Source of the DNA: Mucilaginibacter aquariorum
GTDB lineage: Bacteria > Bacteroidota > Bacteroidia > Sphingobacteriales > Sphingobacteriaceae
Direction of reading: 5' to 3'
Length of the DNA stretch: 64,000 nt
Assembly: GCF_024498135.1 (NCBI RefSeq)
Contig: NZ_JANHOH010000001.1
Span: 124,001 to 188,000 of the forward strand
Shown: one piece after another, positions 15,120 through 24,551 of the stretch
How positions within the stretch are numbered: the first letter of the stretch is position 1
Layout: every line of letters starts with the position of its first letter
Notes under the pieces: generated by a model
The model's input: only the letters and a program-made list of their open reading frames with translations
What the model was told of the DNA's origin: nothing
The model's database searches: none
Made by a program: the position numbers and the translations under genes

Positions 15120-18100
15120 ATGAAACAACTTTACCCCATTTTACAAAGGTTCGCACTTATCCTGGTGTGCTGCCTGTCGCCGATTATTTTGTTTGCCCAA
15201 ACAAAAATAACCGGTACCGTAAACGACGAAACCAAACAGCCTTTACCGGGCGTTAGCGTAATGTTAAAAGGAACAAACCAGGGCACAACTACTGATGCTT
15301 ACGGTCGTTTTATTATTACCGCAAGCCCGGGCCGGGTATTGGTATTTAAATTTTTAGGGTTCGCCCAGCAGGAAGCTACTATTGGTACAGGTAACACCAT
15401 TATAGTAAACCTTACCGGTGATAATAAAACCCTTAACGAGGTTGTTGTAACAGCGTTGGGGGTTAAAAAAGAAACCCGCCGTGTTGGTTACGCGGTATCA
15501 ACCGTAAGAGGCGAAGACCTTACCCTTGCCCGCGACCCAAACCCTATTACGGGTTTAATTGGTAAAGTGGCGGGTTTATCAGTAGGCCCATCGGCCGAGC
15601 TGCTTGGTGCACCAAACGTAGCGATACGTGGTAACAGTATCTCTTTATACGTAGTAGATGGTTTTCCTATCAACACCGATACTTATAACATTAGCCCGGA
15701 TGATATTGAGACATATACTGTATTGAAAGGCCCTGCAGCGGCGGCGTTATATGGTAACCGCGCATCTTATGGTGCGATATTGATCACCACTAAGAAAGGC
15801 AACAAAAACAAAAAAGGCCTAACGGTTGATATAAACAGCAGTACTGTGGTTAATACAGGCTTTTTAGCATTCCCGCGTGTGCAGCACAAATACGGTGCGG
15901 GCGAAAACACCTTCTACGAGTTTGTTGATGGTAAAGGTGGTGCAAAAGGTGGTGTGGATGCTGATTATGACATTTGGGGCCCATACTTTAACGGCCAGCT
16001 TATAAAACAATATGATAGCCCTGTTATTGACGGCGTTCGTCAGGCAACACCTTATACCGCACGTGGCGCCAATAATCTGAACAATTTTTTACGTACAGGT
16101 TATCAAACCAACAATAACGTCGCTTTAAGCGCTAATGGCGATACGTATAATGTACGTTTTTCTGCTTCGCAGCAACACCAGAACAGCTACATACCAGAAC
16201 AATATCTGGACATAGCCAATGCAAACATCTACGCTTCATTTAATCCAAACCCACGTTGGAAATTTGAAGGTAACGTAAACTTTAACCGCCAAACTACTGA
16301 TAACTTCCCCGATGTGCAGTACGGCCCAAACAGCTTAATATACAACTTAGCTATCTGGACAGGTGCAGATTGGGATGTTAATGCACCCGATATTAAAGCG
16401 ATATGGCAGCCGGGTAAAGAAGGTATCCAATCGCAATTTGCCGAATACACCCGCTATCACAACCCATGGTTTATGGTTAAAGAGTGGACACGCGGCCATT
16501 ACAAAAATGATGTGTATGGTTACCTATCAGCAAACTTCAAGATCAATAATAATTTAAACGCTACGTTGCGTTCGCAGATTGATACCTATAATATCCTGCG
16601 TACCGAAAAGATGCCTTTCTCGGCCCACCCGTATGGCCGTGAAGGTAATGAAGGTGACTATCGCGAAGACAGGCGCGACCTGTTTGACAACAACACCGAG
16701 CTGATGTTGAACTACGATTATACTATCAAAAAATTCCTGAACTTATCTGGTTTGGTGGGGGGTAACATGCGTAACCTGTCGTACAAATCAAACTGGACAT
16801 CTACCGATTATTTGAGCGTGCCTGAAGTGTATTCGTTCAGCAACTCTAAAAATGCGGTGCAGTCCACCAGCTTTAATTCGGATATGCGGGTGTTAAGCGC
16901 ATACTATTCATTGGATGCAACTTTTGGTAAGTTCTTTACCCTGTCAAGTACCGGCCGTATCGATAAATCATCTGCGTTTCAGGTGCCTACCACTTATTAC
17001 TATCCAAGCTTATCTGTAGCTACCGTAATATCTGATTATGTAACTCTCCCAAGCTTTATTACTTTCTTAAAAGGCAGAGCGTCATTTTCCAACATTCGTT
17101 CAGATGCCACCTCTACAACAATTGGCCCTGCTCCGTTCAGCTCAATCACCGTATTTGGTGGTGGTACCGGCCCGTCATTGTTTAATAATCCGTTAGGTTA
17201 CGGTACAACCTATGCATCACCATATAATGGCCCTGATTACTCACTAAATTCCACTTACAACACCAGTAAACCCTACAACAGCCAGGCAGCAGGTTACGCT
17301 TCAGATTATTTATACCAAAACGGTATCAAAACATCGACCCGTGTAAATTATGAGGAAGGCTTTGATATCAAGTTCCTGCAAAACCGTATAGGGTTTAGCG
17401 GTACGGCTTTCCAATATATTGATGGGCCAAGGATATTACCTAACGCCATATCAACCGCAACAGGTTACACAGTTGAATATATCAACGCCCTTAAAACCAA
17501 AAAGACTGGTTATGAAGGTTCGTTAAGCGGCGCTATACTGCAAAACCCAAAGGGCTTTAGCTGGAATATATTAGTGAATATTTCAACCTACAAAGAAATT
17601 TATAAAGAGTTACCTGCAGATCAGGATGTTTATGCTACTTTCTTTAAAGCAGGTGACCGTACCGACAAATTATACGGCACAGCTTTCGTAAGGACACCTG
17701 ATGGCAAAATAATAAATGATGCTGCCGGTAAACCGTTAACTAACCCTGTATTACAATTTTTAGGTAACGAAACCGCTAAGTACAGCTGGAGCATCTACAA
17801 CAAATTTCAGTATAAAAGCTTTAGCCTGGGTGTGCAGTTAGATGGTTCTGTTGGTGGTGTTATTGTTGATTATATGCACAACAAAACCATGCGAGGTGGC
17901 GCTAACGCCGAAACTGCTGAAGGTGCACTTGGTGCAGCCCGCTTCAAAGACTGGTCTAACTTTGGTAAAACCGGTTACAATGGTTCATACGTTGGCGAAG
18001 GTGTAATTGTATCTAACAATACCGCCATCAACTACGATTCAAACACCGGTGCTGTATTAAACTACAACCAGTTAAAATATGCGCCAAATACACAGGTTGC

Positions 18101-18398
18101 CTTTGTGCAGGATTACGTAAGTAAATACTACAACGTTGATGAAGCCAACCTGATGAGCAAAACTTTTACCAAGCTTCGCGAGGTAACGTTTGGTTTCGAG
18201 TTCCCTAAAACAATGCTTCAAAAAACATTTATCCAGAAGGCTTCGGTTTCTGTTTATGGCCGTAACCTGCTGTATTTCTACAAGGATAAACGCTTTAAGG
18301 ATGTTGACCTTGACCAATATAACTACGCTACCGCTTCAACAGGTTTGCAATCGCCAACCGTACGTAGCTATGGCCTTAACTTAAACGTATCATTCTAA
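15120..18398 (+). CDS. SusC/RagA-type TonB-linked outer-membrane transporter
   Basis: 1092 aa. Signal peptide (LILVCCLSPIILFAQ), CarboxypepD_reg-like domain (KITGTVNDETKQPLPGVSVM, ~25-105), plug with NEVVVTALGVKKETRRVGYA, VAIRGNSISLYVVDGFPI and TVLKGPAAAALYGNRA, then a long beta-barrel ending SYGLNLNVSF with C-terminal Phe. SusC proteins form the energised pore under a SusD lid and import oligomers too large for porins. What is unusual is the company: no glycoside hydrolase lies nearby, but phosphonate enzymes do, and its promoter shares their operators. Import of a phosphonate-bearing glycan or lipid fragment is the inference. ATG at 15120 gives a proper signal peptide. Confidence 0.92.
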   Translation: MKQLYPILQRFALILVCCLSPIILFAQTKITGTVNDETKQPLPGVSVMLKGTNQGTTTDAYGRFIITASPGRVLVFKFLGFAQQEATIGTGNTIIVNLTGDNKTLNEVVVTALGVKKETRRVGYAVSTVRGEDLTLARDPNPITGLIGKVAGLSVGPSAELLGAPNVAIRGNSISLYVVDGFPINTDTYNISPDDIETYTVLKGPAAAALYGNRASYGAILITTKKGNKNKKGLTVDINSSTVVNTGFLAFPRVQHKYGAGENTFYEFVDGKGGAKGGVDADYDIWGPYFNGQLIKQYDSPVIDGVRQATPYTARGANNLNNFLRTGYQTNNNVALSANGDTYNVRFSASQQHQNSYIPEQYLDIANANIYASFNPNPRWKFEGNVNFNRQTTDNFPDVQYGPNSLIYNLAIWTGADWDVNAPDIKAIWQPGKEGIQSQFAEYTRYHNPWFMVKEWTRGHYKNDVYGYLSANFKINNNLNATLRSQIDTYNILRTEKMPFSAHPYGREGNEGDYREDRRDLFDNNTELMLNYDYTIKKFLNLSGLVGGNMRNLSYKSNWTSTDYLSVPEVYSFSNSKNAVQSTSFNSDMRVLSAYYSLDATFGKFFTLSSTGRIDKSSAFQVPTTYYYPSLSVATVISDYVTLPSFITFLKGRASFSNIRSDATSTTIGPAPFSSITVFGGGTGPSLFNNPLGYGTTYASPYNGPDYSLNSTYNTSKPYNSQAAGYASDYLYQNGIKTSTRVNYEEGFDIKFLQNRIGFSGTAFQYIDGPRILPNAISTATGYTVEYINALKTKKTGYEGSLSGAILQNPKGFSWNILVNISTYKEIYKELPADQDVYATFFKAGDRTDKLYGTAFVRTPDGKIINDAAGKPLTNPVLQFLGNETAKYSWSIYNKFQYKSFSLGVQLDGSVGGVIVDYMHNKTMRGGANAETAEGALGAARFKDWSNFGKTGYNGSYVGEGVIVSNNTAINYDSNTGAVLNYNQLKYAPNTQVAFVQDYVSKYYNVDEANLMSKTFTKLREVTFGFEFPKTMLQKTFIQKASVSVYGRNLLYFYKDKRFKDVDLDQYNYATASTGLQSPTVRSYGLNLNVSF

Positions 18399-18419
18399 CA
18401 TTTGATAAGCACATTAATC

Positions 18420-20021
18420 ATGAAAAAGATATTTAAAATATATGTATTGCCGGTAGTTATGCTACTGTCGGTAACGGGCTGTAAAAAGAGTTTTGACGAA
18501 CTCTCGGTAAACAACAATAAACCTGTTAATGTACCTGCGTCGTTATTATTTAACGGTATACTAAACAATATGGCAGATCTGCCTGAAAGCCAAAAGGAGA
18601 TTTACAGCCAGTACTACCTTTATAACTATGATTATTACGGGAACAACCGTTATGATCTGGGCAGCGGCGACGATTATTACACCACGTTAAAAAACGTTCT
18701 GCTTATGGAGAAACAAGCCGCTGCAACCGGTGGCGCTGCTATTAACCCGTACGAAGCTTTGGGTAAGTTTTTCAAGGCATACTTTTTTAGCAAAATGAGT
18801 TTGGAAATGGGCGATATCCCAATGACCGAAGCTTTGAAAGGCCTGGACAACCTGGAGCCAAAATATGACACCCAAAAAGCGGTGATGCTACAATCGTTAG
18901 AATGGTTAGACAGCGCTAACGATGACCTTGACCAGTTAATTAAAAAACCAAATGACTTTGGTACAGGCGCCGGTGCTGTTTTAAGTAATGACATTTACTT
19001 TAATAACGATCTTACCAAATGGCAAAAAGCGGTTAACGCTTTACAGATACGCCTGTTGGTACAGTTAAGCAAAAAAACAGCAGACCCGGACCTGAAAGTT
19101 GCAACTCGTTTTGCAAGAATTATTAATACGCCGGCCAAATACCCATTAATGACAGGAACTGCTGATAACCTGCAGTATGTGTTTGTATCGCCAAATAACT
19201 ATTATCCGCAAAACCCCAATAATTTTGGGCAAAGTGGTTCACGTAAAAATACATCGGCAACTTACATTAGCCTGTTAACCAGGTTAAAAGACCCACGTGT
19301 ATTTGTAACTGCAGAGCCAGCCCGCGACCTGGTTGACAACGCTAAACAAAGCCCCACTGATTTTGCATCATTTGTTGGTGCCGATGCGGGGCTTGATCTG
19401 GGTGTGATGTACAATAATGCAGGTTTGCAAAAATACTCGTTCATTAATCGGAGATACTTTTACTCAACTTACACCGGCGAGCCAAGTGTACAAATTGGCT
19501 ACCCAGAGTTAATGTTTAATATAGCGGAAGGTATAAGTCGCGGTTGGGCTCCCGGCGCTAATGCGGAAACCTATTACCAGGCAGGTATCAAAGCATCTAT
19601 GGCTTCATATGGTATCCCTGAAACAGGCATCTTCTTAGCTCACTTTTACCGCCCCGGTTCAACCGATGTTAAAAATGCTGCCAATTATGACGACTATAGT
19701 GTTACCGCCAACTTTAATACCTATTACAATCAGGCCGGTGTAAAGTACACTGCTGATGCTACGGGTATAACCCATATACTCGAGCAAAAGTATATCGCTT
19801 TGTTCAGGCATTCGGGCTTAGAGTCGTACTTTACCTATCGCCGTACAGGTGTTCCGGTATTTACTACAGGCCCGGGCACAGGTAATGGTAGCCGTATAGC
19901 CACCCGCTTTAAATACCCGTCAGTAGAGCGTACATCAAATAGTAAAAACTACCAGGATGCATTGGCCAGCCAGTATGGCGGTAACGATGACATCAATGGC
20001 GTTATGTGGGTACTAAAATAA
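18420..20021 (+). CDS. SusD/RagB-type surface lipoprotein
   Basis: The ATG at 18420 is chosen over an upstream TTG frame because it gives a clean lipoprotein signal: MKKIFKIYVLPVVMLLSVTG followed by Cys at residue 21. About 533 aa. It shows SusD-like TPR helices (PYEALGKFFKAYFFSKMSLE, DIPMTEALKG, WQKAVNALQIRLLVQLSKK) and C-terminal YIALFRHSGLESYFTYRRTG typical of the SusD-like_2 group. It binds substrate at the cell surface and caps the SusC pore encoded 22 nt upstream. Co-transcribed with SusC; a hairpin follows. The specificity is unknown; by locus, a phosphonate-containing molecule. Confidence 0.9.
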   Translation: MKKIFKIYVLPVVMLLSVTGCKKSFDELSVNNNKPVNVPASLLFNGILNNMADLPESQKEIYSQYYLYNYDYYGNNRYDLGSGDDYYTTLKNVLLMEKQAAATGGAAINPYEALGKFFKAYFFSKMSLEMGDIPMTEALKGLDNLEPKYDTQKAVMLQSLEWLDSANDDLDQLIKKPNDFGTGAGAVLSNDIYFNNDLTKWQKAVNALQIRLLVQLSKKTADPDLKVATRFARIINTPAKYPLMTGTADNLQYVFVSPNNYYPQNPNNFGQSGSRKNTSATYISLLTRLKDPRVFVTAEPARDLVDNAKQSPTDFASFVGADAGLDLGVMYNNAGLQKYSFINRRYFYSTYTGEPSVQIGYPELMFNIAEGISRGWAPGANAETYYQAGIKASMASYGIPETGIFLAHFYRPGSTDVKNAANYDDYSVTANFNTYYNQAGVKYTADATGITHILEQKYIALFRHSGLESYFTYRRTGVPVFTTGPGTGNGSRIATRFKYPSVERTSNSKNYQDALASQYGGNDDINGVMWVLK

Positions 20022-20034
20022 AAAATGATATAAG

Positions 20035-20060
20035 CAGGGCCGTGAGGCCCTGTTTTGTTT
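20035..20060 (+). terminator. Terminator-like hairpin between SusD and phosphatase genes
   Basis: A perfect 7-bp stem CAGGGCC (20035-20041), loop GTGA, GGCCCTG (20046-20052), followed by TTTTGTTTTAT. It lies within the 53-nt gap before the ATG at 20075, so it may attenuate expression of the phosphatase relative to SusC/D rather than stop all transcription. Confidence 0.55.
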
Positions 20061-20074
20061 TATACAAAATATCT

Positions 20075-21163
20075 ATGAAAAAAATATTTATTACTGTTAC
20101 CTGCGTACTGTTGCTTACTTATTCATTCGCGCAGCATAAAACCAAAAACCTGATCATTGTAACGCTCGATGGCATGCGCTGGCAGGAGGTATATCGCGGC
20201 GCTGATTCGGCCATGATCAACTCCAAATACACTACAGACAAGGATGAAGTACGTAAAAAATATTGGGTGCGATCAGTCGGGGAGCGCCGTAAATTATTGT
20301 TCCCGTTCTTATGGTCAGTAATAAGCAAGCAAGGGCAGCTCTATGGTAACCGCGACGCGGGTAATAAGGATGAGCTGGCTAACCTGTACCGGTTTTCGTA
20401 CCCGGGCTATAATGAGATCTTCACTGGTTTCCCGGATGCAAGGATGAATACCAACGATCCTATTACTAACCCTAATATGAATGTGCTGGAGTATATCAAC
20501 AAGCAAAAGGGTTTTGAGGGTAAGGTTATCGCATTTTCATCATGGGAACGCTTTCCGCAGATCCTGAATGTGAACCGTTCGGGCTTACCGGTGTATTCTG
20601 GTTATGCCGATCTGAAAAACCCGGATGCCAACGCACGTTTAAAGTATCTGAACGAACTGCAGCACAATGTACCGCCTTACCTGGGCGATTCTACCCGTTT
20701 AGATTTTATTACCTACGAGTATAGCAAGGAATACATCAGGCAATACAAACCACGTGTTTTATACATGGCATTTGATGAAACTGATGATATGGCACATGCC
20801 GGTAATTACAAATTTTACCTGGACAGGGCTAAACAGGAAGATGGATATATCAAATCTATATGGGATATGATCCAGGCCGATCCGTTCTATAAAAATAACA
20901 CAACCCTTTTAATTACCTGCGACCACGGCAGGGGAGATGAGCCTATGGATAAATGGCGAGATCACGGTGCCGATGTAAAAGGTTCTGAAAATACCTGGTT
21001 TGCGGTGATTGGGCCGGATACAGCGCCAACCGGCGAGGTTAAAACACCAACTGTTACCTACCACAAGCAATTGGCGCAAACTATAGCGCAATTACTCGGG
21101 TTTGATTTTAAGGCTAATGCCGGCCACGAAGTTGGTGATGCTATTAAAACAGTAATAAAATAA
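20075..21163 (+). CDS. Alkaline phosphatase superfamily metalloenzyme, secreted
   Basis: The start at 20075 (MKKIFITVTCVLLLTYSFAQ) gives a clear signal peptide; the frame is open further upstream but without one. 362 aa. Metal ligands of the alkaline phosphatase/phosphodiesterase fold are visible: TLDGMRWQEV near the N-terminus, DETDDMAHAGN in the middle, CDHGRG and DHGAD near the end. The nucleophile is probably the Ser in RFSYPGYNE. Such enzymes hydrolyse phosphomonoesters, phosphodiesters or, in the PhnA branch, phosphonoacetate. Placement as third gene of the SusC/D unit suggests trimming of an imported phosphonate or phosphoester in the periplasm. Precise substrate cannot be read from sequence. 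Confidence 0.8.
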   Translation: MKKIFITVTCVLLLTYSFAQHKTKNLIIVTLDGMRWQEVYRGADSAMINSKYTTDKDEVRKKYWVRSVGERRKLLFPFLWSVISKQGQLYGNRDAGNKDELANLYRFSYPGYNEIFTGFPDARMNTNDPITNPNMNVLEYINKQKGFEGKVIAFSSWERFPQILNVNRSGLPVYSGYADLKNPDANARLKYLNELQHNVPPYLGDSTRLDFITYEYSKEYIRQYKPRVLYMAFDETDDMAHAGNYKFYLDRAKQEDGYIKSIWDMIQADPFYKNNTTLLITCDHGRGDEPMDKWRDHGADVKGSENTWFAVIGPDTAPTGEVKTPTVTYHKQLAQTIAQLLGFDFKANAGHEVGDAIKTVIK

Positions 21164-21265
21164 TTGTTAAACAAATTGCCTTTGAAACAAAGCAAAGTAG
21201 GGGGGCTGGATGGCAGCATTAACAAAAGGTTCGATCCCTTTCCCTACATCTATATTATATAATTT

Positions 21266-21424
21266 ATGATAGAGATCAGTTATCCCATTGCGGGTATCTT
21301 TGTATTGGTTGCTTTTTGCCTTCTTATCTGGTTCATTCAAAGAGATAAAAATAGATTAAGAAAAATACTGCCCGGCCATAAACTCCATCGTAAACATATG
21401 AAGAAAAATAAACTGCATATCTGA
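21266..21424 (+). CDS. Small single-pass membrane protein (52 aa)
   Basis: ATG 21266 to TGA 21422-21424. The product has a short N-terminus, one membrane helix (GIFVLVAFCLLIWFIQ) and a strongly basic tail (RDKNRLRKILPGHKLHRKHM, KKNK). This positive-inside pattern is unlikely by chance in a 52-codon frame. It may be a small regulatory or leader membrane protein. No known family; no neighbour in the same direction closer than ~100 nt. Confidence 0.5.
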   Translation: MIEISYPIAGIFVLVAFCLLIWFIQRDKNRLRKILPGHKLHRKHMKKNKLHI

Positions 21425-21508
21425 TACAATATTGGGCATCGGGTGTTTAATCAGGCACTTCCGGGAAAGAGGAGATTGCTATGTTAGGTATTTTCATCTG
21501 CATCAACG

Positions 21509-23854
21509 TTAAGATGGGAGACTAAAATAAAAGGTCGATCCTTCTCCCGGTATGCTTTCGGCCCAAATCCGGCCGTTATGGTGCCGGATGATCTCGGCGC
21601 TTAAGTAAAGCCCGATACCGAAACCGGAAATATGCCGGGTATGGTTGCCTTCTACTCGGTAATAGCGGTCAAAGATCTTTGCCAGGTCATTCGGCTTAAT
21701 ACCCATCCCTTCATCATGTACACTAACCTGAACTTCGCCGTTCCTAACAGTGCAGTTCACCCCGATCACTTTTCCTTTCGGTGAATATTTGACGGCGTTA
21801 CTGAGTAAATTGGAGATCACCGAACTGATTTTATCCCGGTCGGCGAGTATATTCACCTTTTCGCAAGTATGAAGGTTGATCGCATGGCTGGTTACAGTGA
21901 GTTTCATCTCCTCGATCACCTCGGCGATCAGTTTATCCAACCCGAAGGGGCCTTTTTCGATCAGCAATTTGCCCGATTCCAGCCTGGAGATATTCAGGAA
22001 GCTATTGATCATGGTGGTCATTCGTTTCATTTGTATATTGGCTTTATTCATGGCGCCGGCAAGGAAGGCATCTTCGCTGAGCCGCAGTTTCTGGTTAGCC
22101 ACCTGCAGGATAGCGTTCAGGGACGTTAATGGGGTTTTGAGTTCATGGCTTACCATCCCGATGAAATCGTTTTTGCGCACCTCATCCTGTTTTCTTTCCG
22201 AAATATCACGGGCGATTTTGGAGACACCGGTGATACGGCCTTCCTTGTCCCTTATCGGCGAAATGGTGAGCGACAGATCGACCAGTATGCCTTCACGTGT
22301 TCTGCGTTTTGTCTCAAAATGGTCCACGCGTTCGCCCTTTTTTAAACGGGCTATTAGTAGAGGCTCTTCTTCCTGACGATCTTCCGGAATTAGCCTAAAG
22401 ATCGATTCACCGATCATTTCTTCCTGCGTATAACCGAAGATGCGTTCAGCACCCCGGTTCCAACTGGTAATGATACCGTCAAGTGTTTTACCGATAATGG
22501 CATCATCTGATGATTCAATAATGGCCGCCAGTTTGGCGCTTCTTTCTTCCCCTTTTTTAAGATCAGTAATATCCAGCGCAATGATCAGTCCGGCATAAAC
22601 CTGTTCGGCTTCCGTCAGCAGGGGTACAAAATCCACCTGGTAATCGGTATCCCCGTCACCCTTGTGGTTGATGCGGAACTGTTCGCCGGCCAATACCCGC
22701 TCATAAAGCTCACGGCTGGCGGCATAACGTTCGGATGAGGTGACTTTAGCGAGATGTTTACCTACATGGTTGTGGGTATTGTAATTCAAACGTTCCAGCA
22801 GGTCGCCTTCTAGGGTCAGTACCTGATGATCATGCCCGATAACCATGACCAACGATCCGGGGATATGCTGTGCGATCGCACGGAACAAGCGTCCGCTCTT
22901 TTCCATTTGATCACGGGCCACCACAAGCTCTTCGTTGGTTGCCTGGTATTCTTCATTAGCCGAGGCCAGTTCTTCATTAATAGCGATCAATTCCTCGTTC
23001 AGGGCTTGGGTCTCTTCCTCGCTTTCCTGTAAAGCCCGGGTACGTAAGGCCACTTTTTCCTCCAGAACAACGTTCATGGCAGCTACTTCTTCCCGTGCTT
23101 CCGATAGTTCTTCATTGATCACGGTTAATTGCTCATTGGCCGCTGTGATCTCTTCATTTGCCGCCGTCAGTTCTTCATTAAAGGCAGCTGTTTCCTGTTC
23201 TTTTAGTGTAAGTTCCGCCTGGAGATGGTCCTTTTCCCTAATATCCCGGGTTACTTTTATGTAGGATAGTATGGAGATCAGCACGCCGAGCAGGATAGCC
23301 AGGACAATGAAAAGCGGAGCCATAATAGCATAACGGTTTAACGCAGCTATACGATCATTAAGCAATGCCTGTTCATCATTTTCAGCTTTATCTATGGCCT
23401 GTCGCAGGTCGTCCATGGTTGATTTGCCCGCCACAAGATCGGCAGAGGCGATCGCTTTACCCTGTTGTCTCATATTAACGAGCGATTGCAGTATCGTTAA
23501 CCGCCGTTGTAAGATGAGCCGGATCGCCTGCATGTGTCGCTGCTGGGTAGGGTTATCCTGGGTTAATCCGGTAACTTCGTTGAGTAGGGCACCTGCCTGC
23601 CGGTATGCCTCATTGTATGGTTGAAGGAAAACTTTGCTGTTGGTGAGCAGATAGCCACGCTGGCCTGTTTCCGCATCCTTCATCACAGACATGGTCTTTT
23701 CAAGTTTTTGGATCACCAGGTTACTATGCGATACGGCCCGGTTGCTATCTAATAATTGTTGGACGGTCCGGTAAGAAATAAATCCTACAATTACCAACAT
23801 GAATATGGAAATACCGTAACCAATCTGTAATGTACGGTTGAAGTTTAAACGCAT
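21509..23854 (-). CDS. Hybrid-free sensor histidine kinase: CHASE3, coiled coil, two PAS, HisKA, HATPase
   Basis: 781 aa. Helix 1 (IGYGISIFMLVIVGFISY), a periplasmic CHASE3 domain (~30-175; KDAETGQRGYLLTN), helix 2 (MAPLFIVLAILLGVLISILS), then a long Glu/Asn-rich coiled coil (~205-320) of ANEE/INEE repeats. Two PAS domains follow (~320-440 and ~445-565; the second has SSDDAIIGKTLDGIITSWN), then HisKA with FIGMVSHELKTPLTS (His near 569) and HATPase with NLLSNAVKYSPKG, DEGMGIK and GFGIGLYLS. It autophosphorylates in response to an envelope or redox signal. No response regulator is adjacent, so it is an orphan kinase. Start ATG at 23854. Confidence 0.92.
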   Translation of the reverse strand: MRLNFNRTLQIGYGISIFMLVIVGFISYRTVQQLLDSNRAVSHSNLVIQKLEKTMSVMKDAETGQRGYLLTNSKVFLQPYNEAYRQAGALLNEVTGLTQDNPTQQRHMQAIRLILQRRLTILQSLVNMRQQGKAIASADLVAGKSTMDDLRQAIDKAENDEQALLNDRIAALNRYAIMAPLFIVLAILLGVLISILSYIKVTRDIREKDHLQAELTLKEQETAAFNEELTAANEEITAANEQLTVINEELSEAREEVAAMNVVLEEKVALRTRALQESEEETQALNEELIAINEELASANEEYQATNEELVVARDQMEKSGRLFRAIAQHIPGSLVMVIGHDHQVLTLEGDLLERLNYNTHNHVGKHLAKVTSSERYAASRELYERVLAGEQFRINHKGDGDTDYQVDFVPLLTEAEQVYAGLIIALDITDLKKGEERSAKLAAIIESSDDAIIGKTLDGIITSWNRGAERIFGYTQEEMIGESIFRLIPEDRQEEEPLLIARLKKGERVDHFETKRRTREGILVDLSLTISPIRDKEGRITGVSKIARDISERKQDEVRKNDFIGMVSHELKTPLTSLNAILQVANQKLRLSEDAFLAGAMNKANIQMKRMTTMINSFLNISRLESGKLLIEKGPFGLDKLIAEVIEEMKLTVTSHAINLHTCEKVNILADRDKISSVISNLLSNAVKYSPKGKVIGVNCTVRNGEVQVSVHDEGMGIKPNDLAKIFDRYYRVEGNHTRHISGFGIGLYLSAEIIRHHNGRIWAESIPGEGSTFYFSLPS

Positions 23855-24033
23855 TGGATGGCTGAAAATTAAAAACGGAAATTAATGAATTTCGATCAAA
23901 TCAGAAAGACCGCATTTTTATTTAAACGTGCGGCCGGAAGTGTTTTCGGATAAGATATTTCAAAGCCATCCCTTTCTGAGGCAACGCTGTTTATGCATTA
24001 AAAAACGCTGGTATTATTACTAAATTTGCAGCA

Positions 24034-24516
24034 ATGACAGACCTGAACGAATATGAATGCGAAATGCTGGATACTATGCTGGAAGCCTTCGGCATTCCGG
24101 ATAGCCTGACCCGTCGGCAATTAATGGAACTTTTTGATCAGGATGAAGCCTCTGCCTTTGCTATGGTACAGATACTGACCAGGGAGGGGCTGATCGCTGA
24201 ATCCGGCAAACATGGTGATTATGAGTTGCCAGAGAAACTTATCCTCAAACCAAAGGGAGAAAAGTTCCTTAAGCAGGGGGGCTTTACCAAGCGCTACCAA
24301 TTAGAGCAGCAAAAACCAGTTGAAGTTGGTAGCACACTGGCCAAGCTGCAGCAACAGAACATGAAACTGCAAAATGTTAAGCTGGCGAATGAAACACAGA
24401 TCGGCAACCTTAAAAAAGTAGTTAATAACCTGCAAACCCGACAATTTATTTGGTGGGCGCTTATCGCTGTCGCATTGATCATAGGGTTTTTTATTGGTCA
24501 GGCATACAAGAGCTGA
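24034..24516 (+). CDS. Membrane-anchored winged-helix-like protein with coiled coil
   Basis: 160 aa. The N-terminal ~85 residues (LTRRQLMELFDQDEASAFAM, QILTREGLIAESG, LILKPKGEKFLKQGG) look like a winged-helix domain. Residues ~100-135 form a coiled coil (LAKLQQQNMKLQNVKLANET), and a single C-terminal membrane helix (WWALIAVALIIGFFIGQAY) anchors it with the N-terminus inside. No known family. Possibly a membrane-tethered regulator or a protein-protein adaptor. Divergent from the histidine kinase, convergent with the next gene. ATG at 24034 follows TAAATTTGCAGCA, a plausible promoter end. Confidence 0.72.
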   Translation: MTDLNEYECEMLDTMLEAFGIPDSLTRRQLMELFDQDEASAFAMVQILTREGLIAESGKHGDYELPEKLILKPKGEKFLKQGGFTKRYQLEQQKPVEVGSTLAKLQQQNMKLQNVKLANETQIGNLKKVVNNLQTRQFIWWALIAVALIIGFFIGQAYKS

Positions 24517-24551
24517 AATTAACTAAGAGCAGGCTACTCAATCCTTAATGT

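Noticed and set aside
22894..23185. ANEE/INEE repeats as a possible tandem DNA repeat or CRISPR-like array
   Set aside because: The periodicity is at protein level within an intact kinase gene; the DNA units are too diverged and lack spacers.
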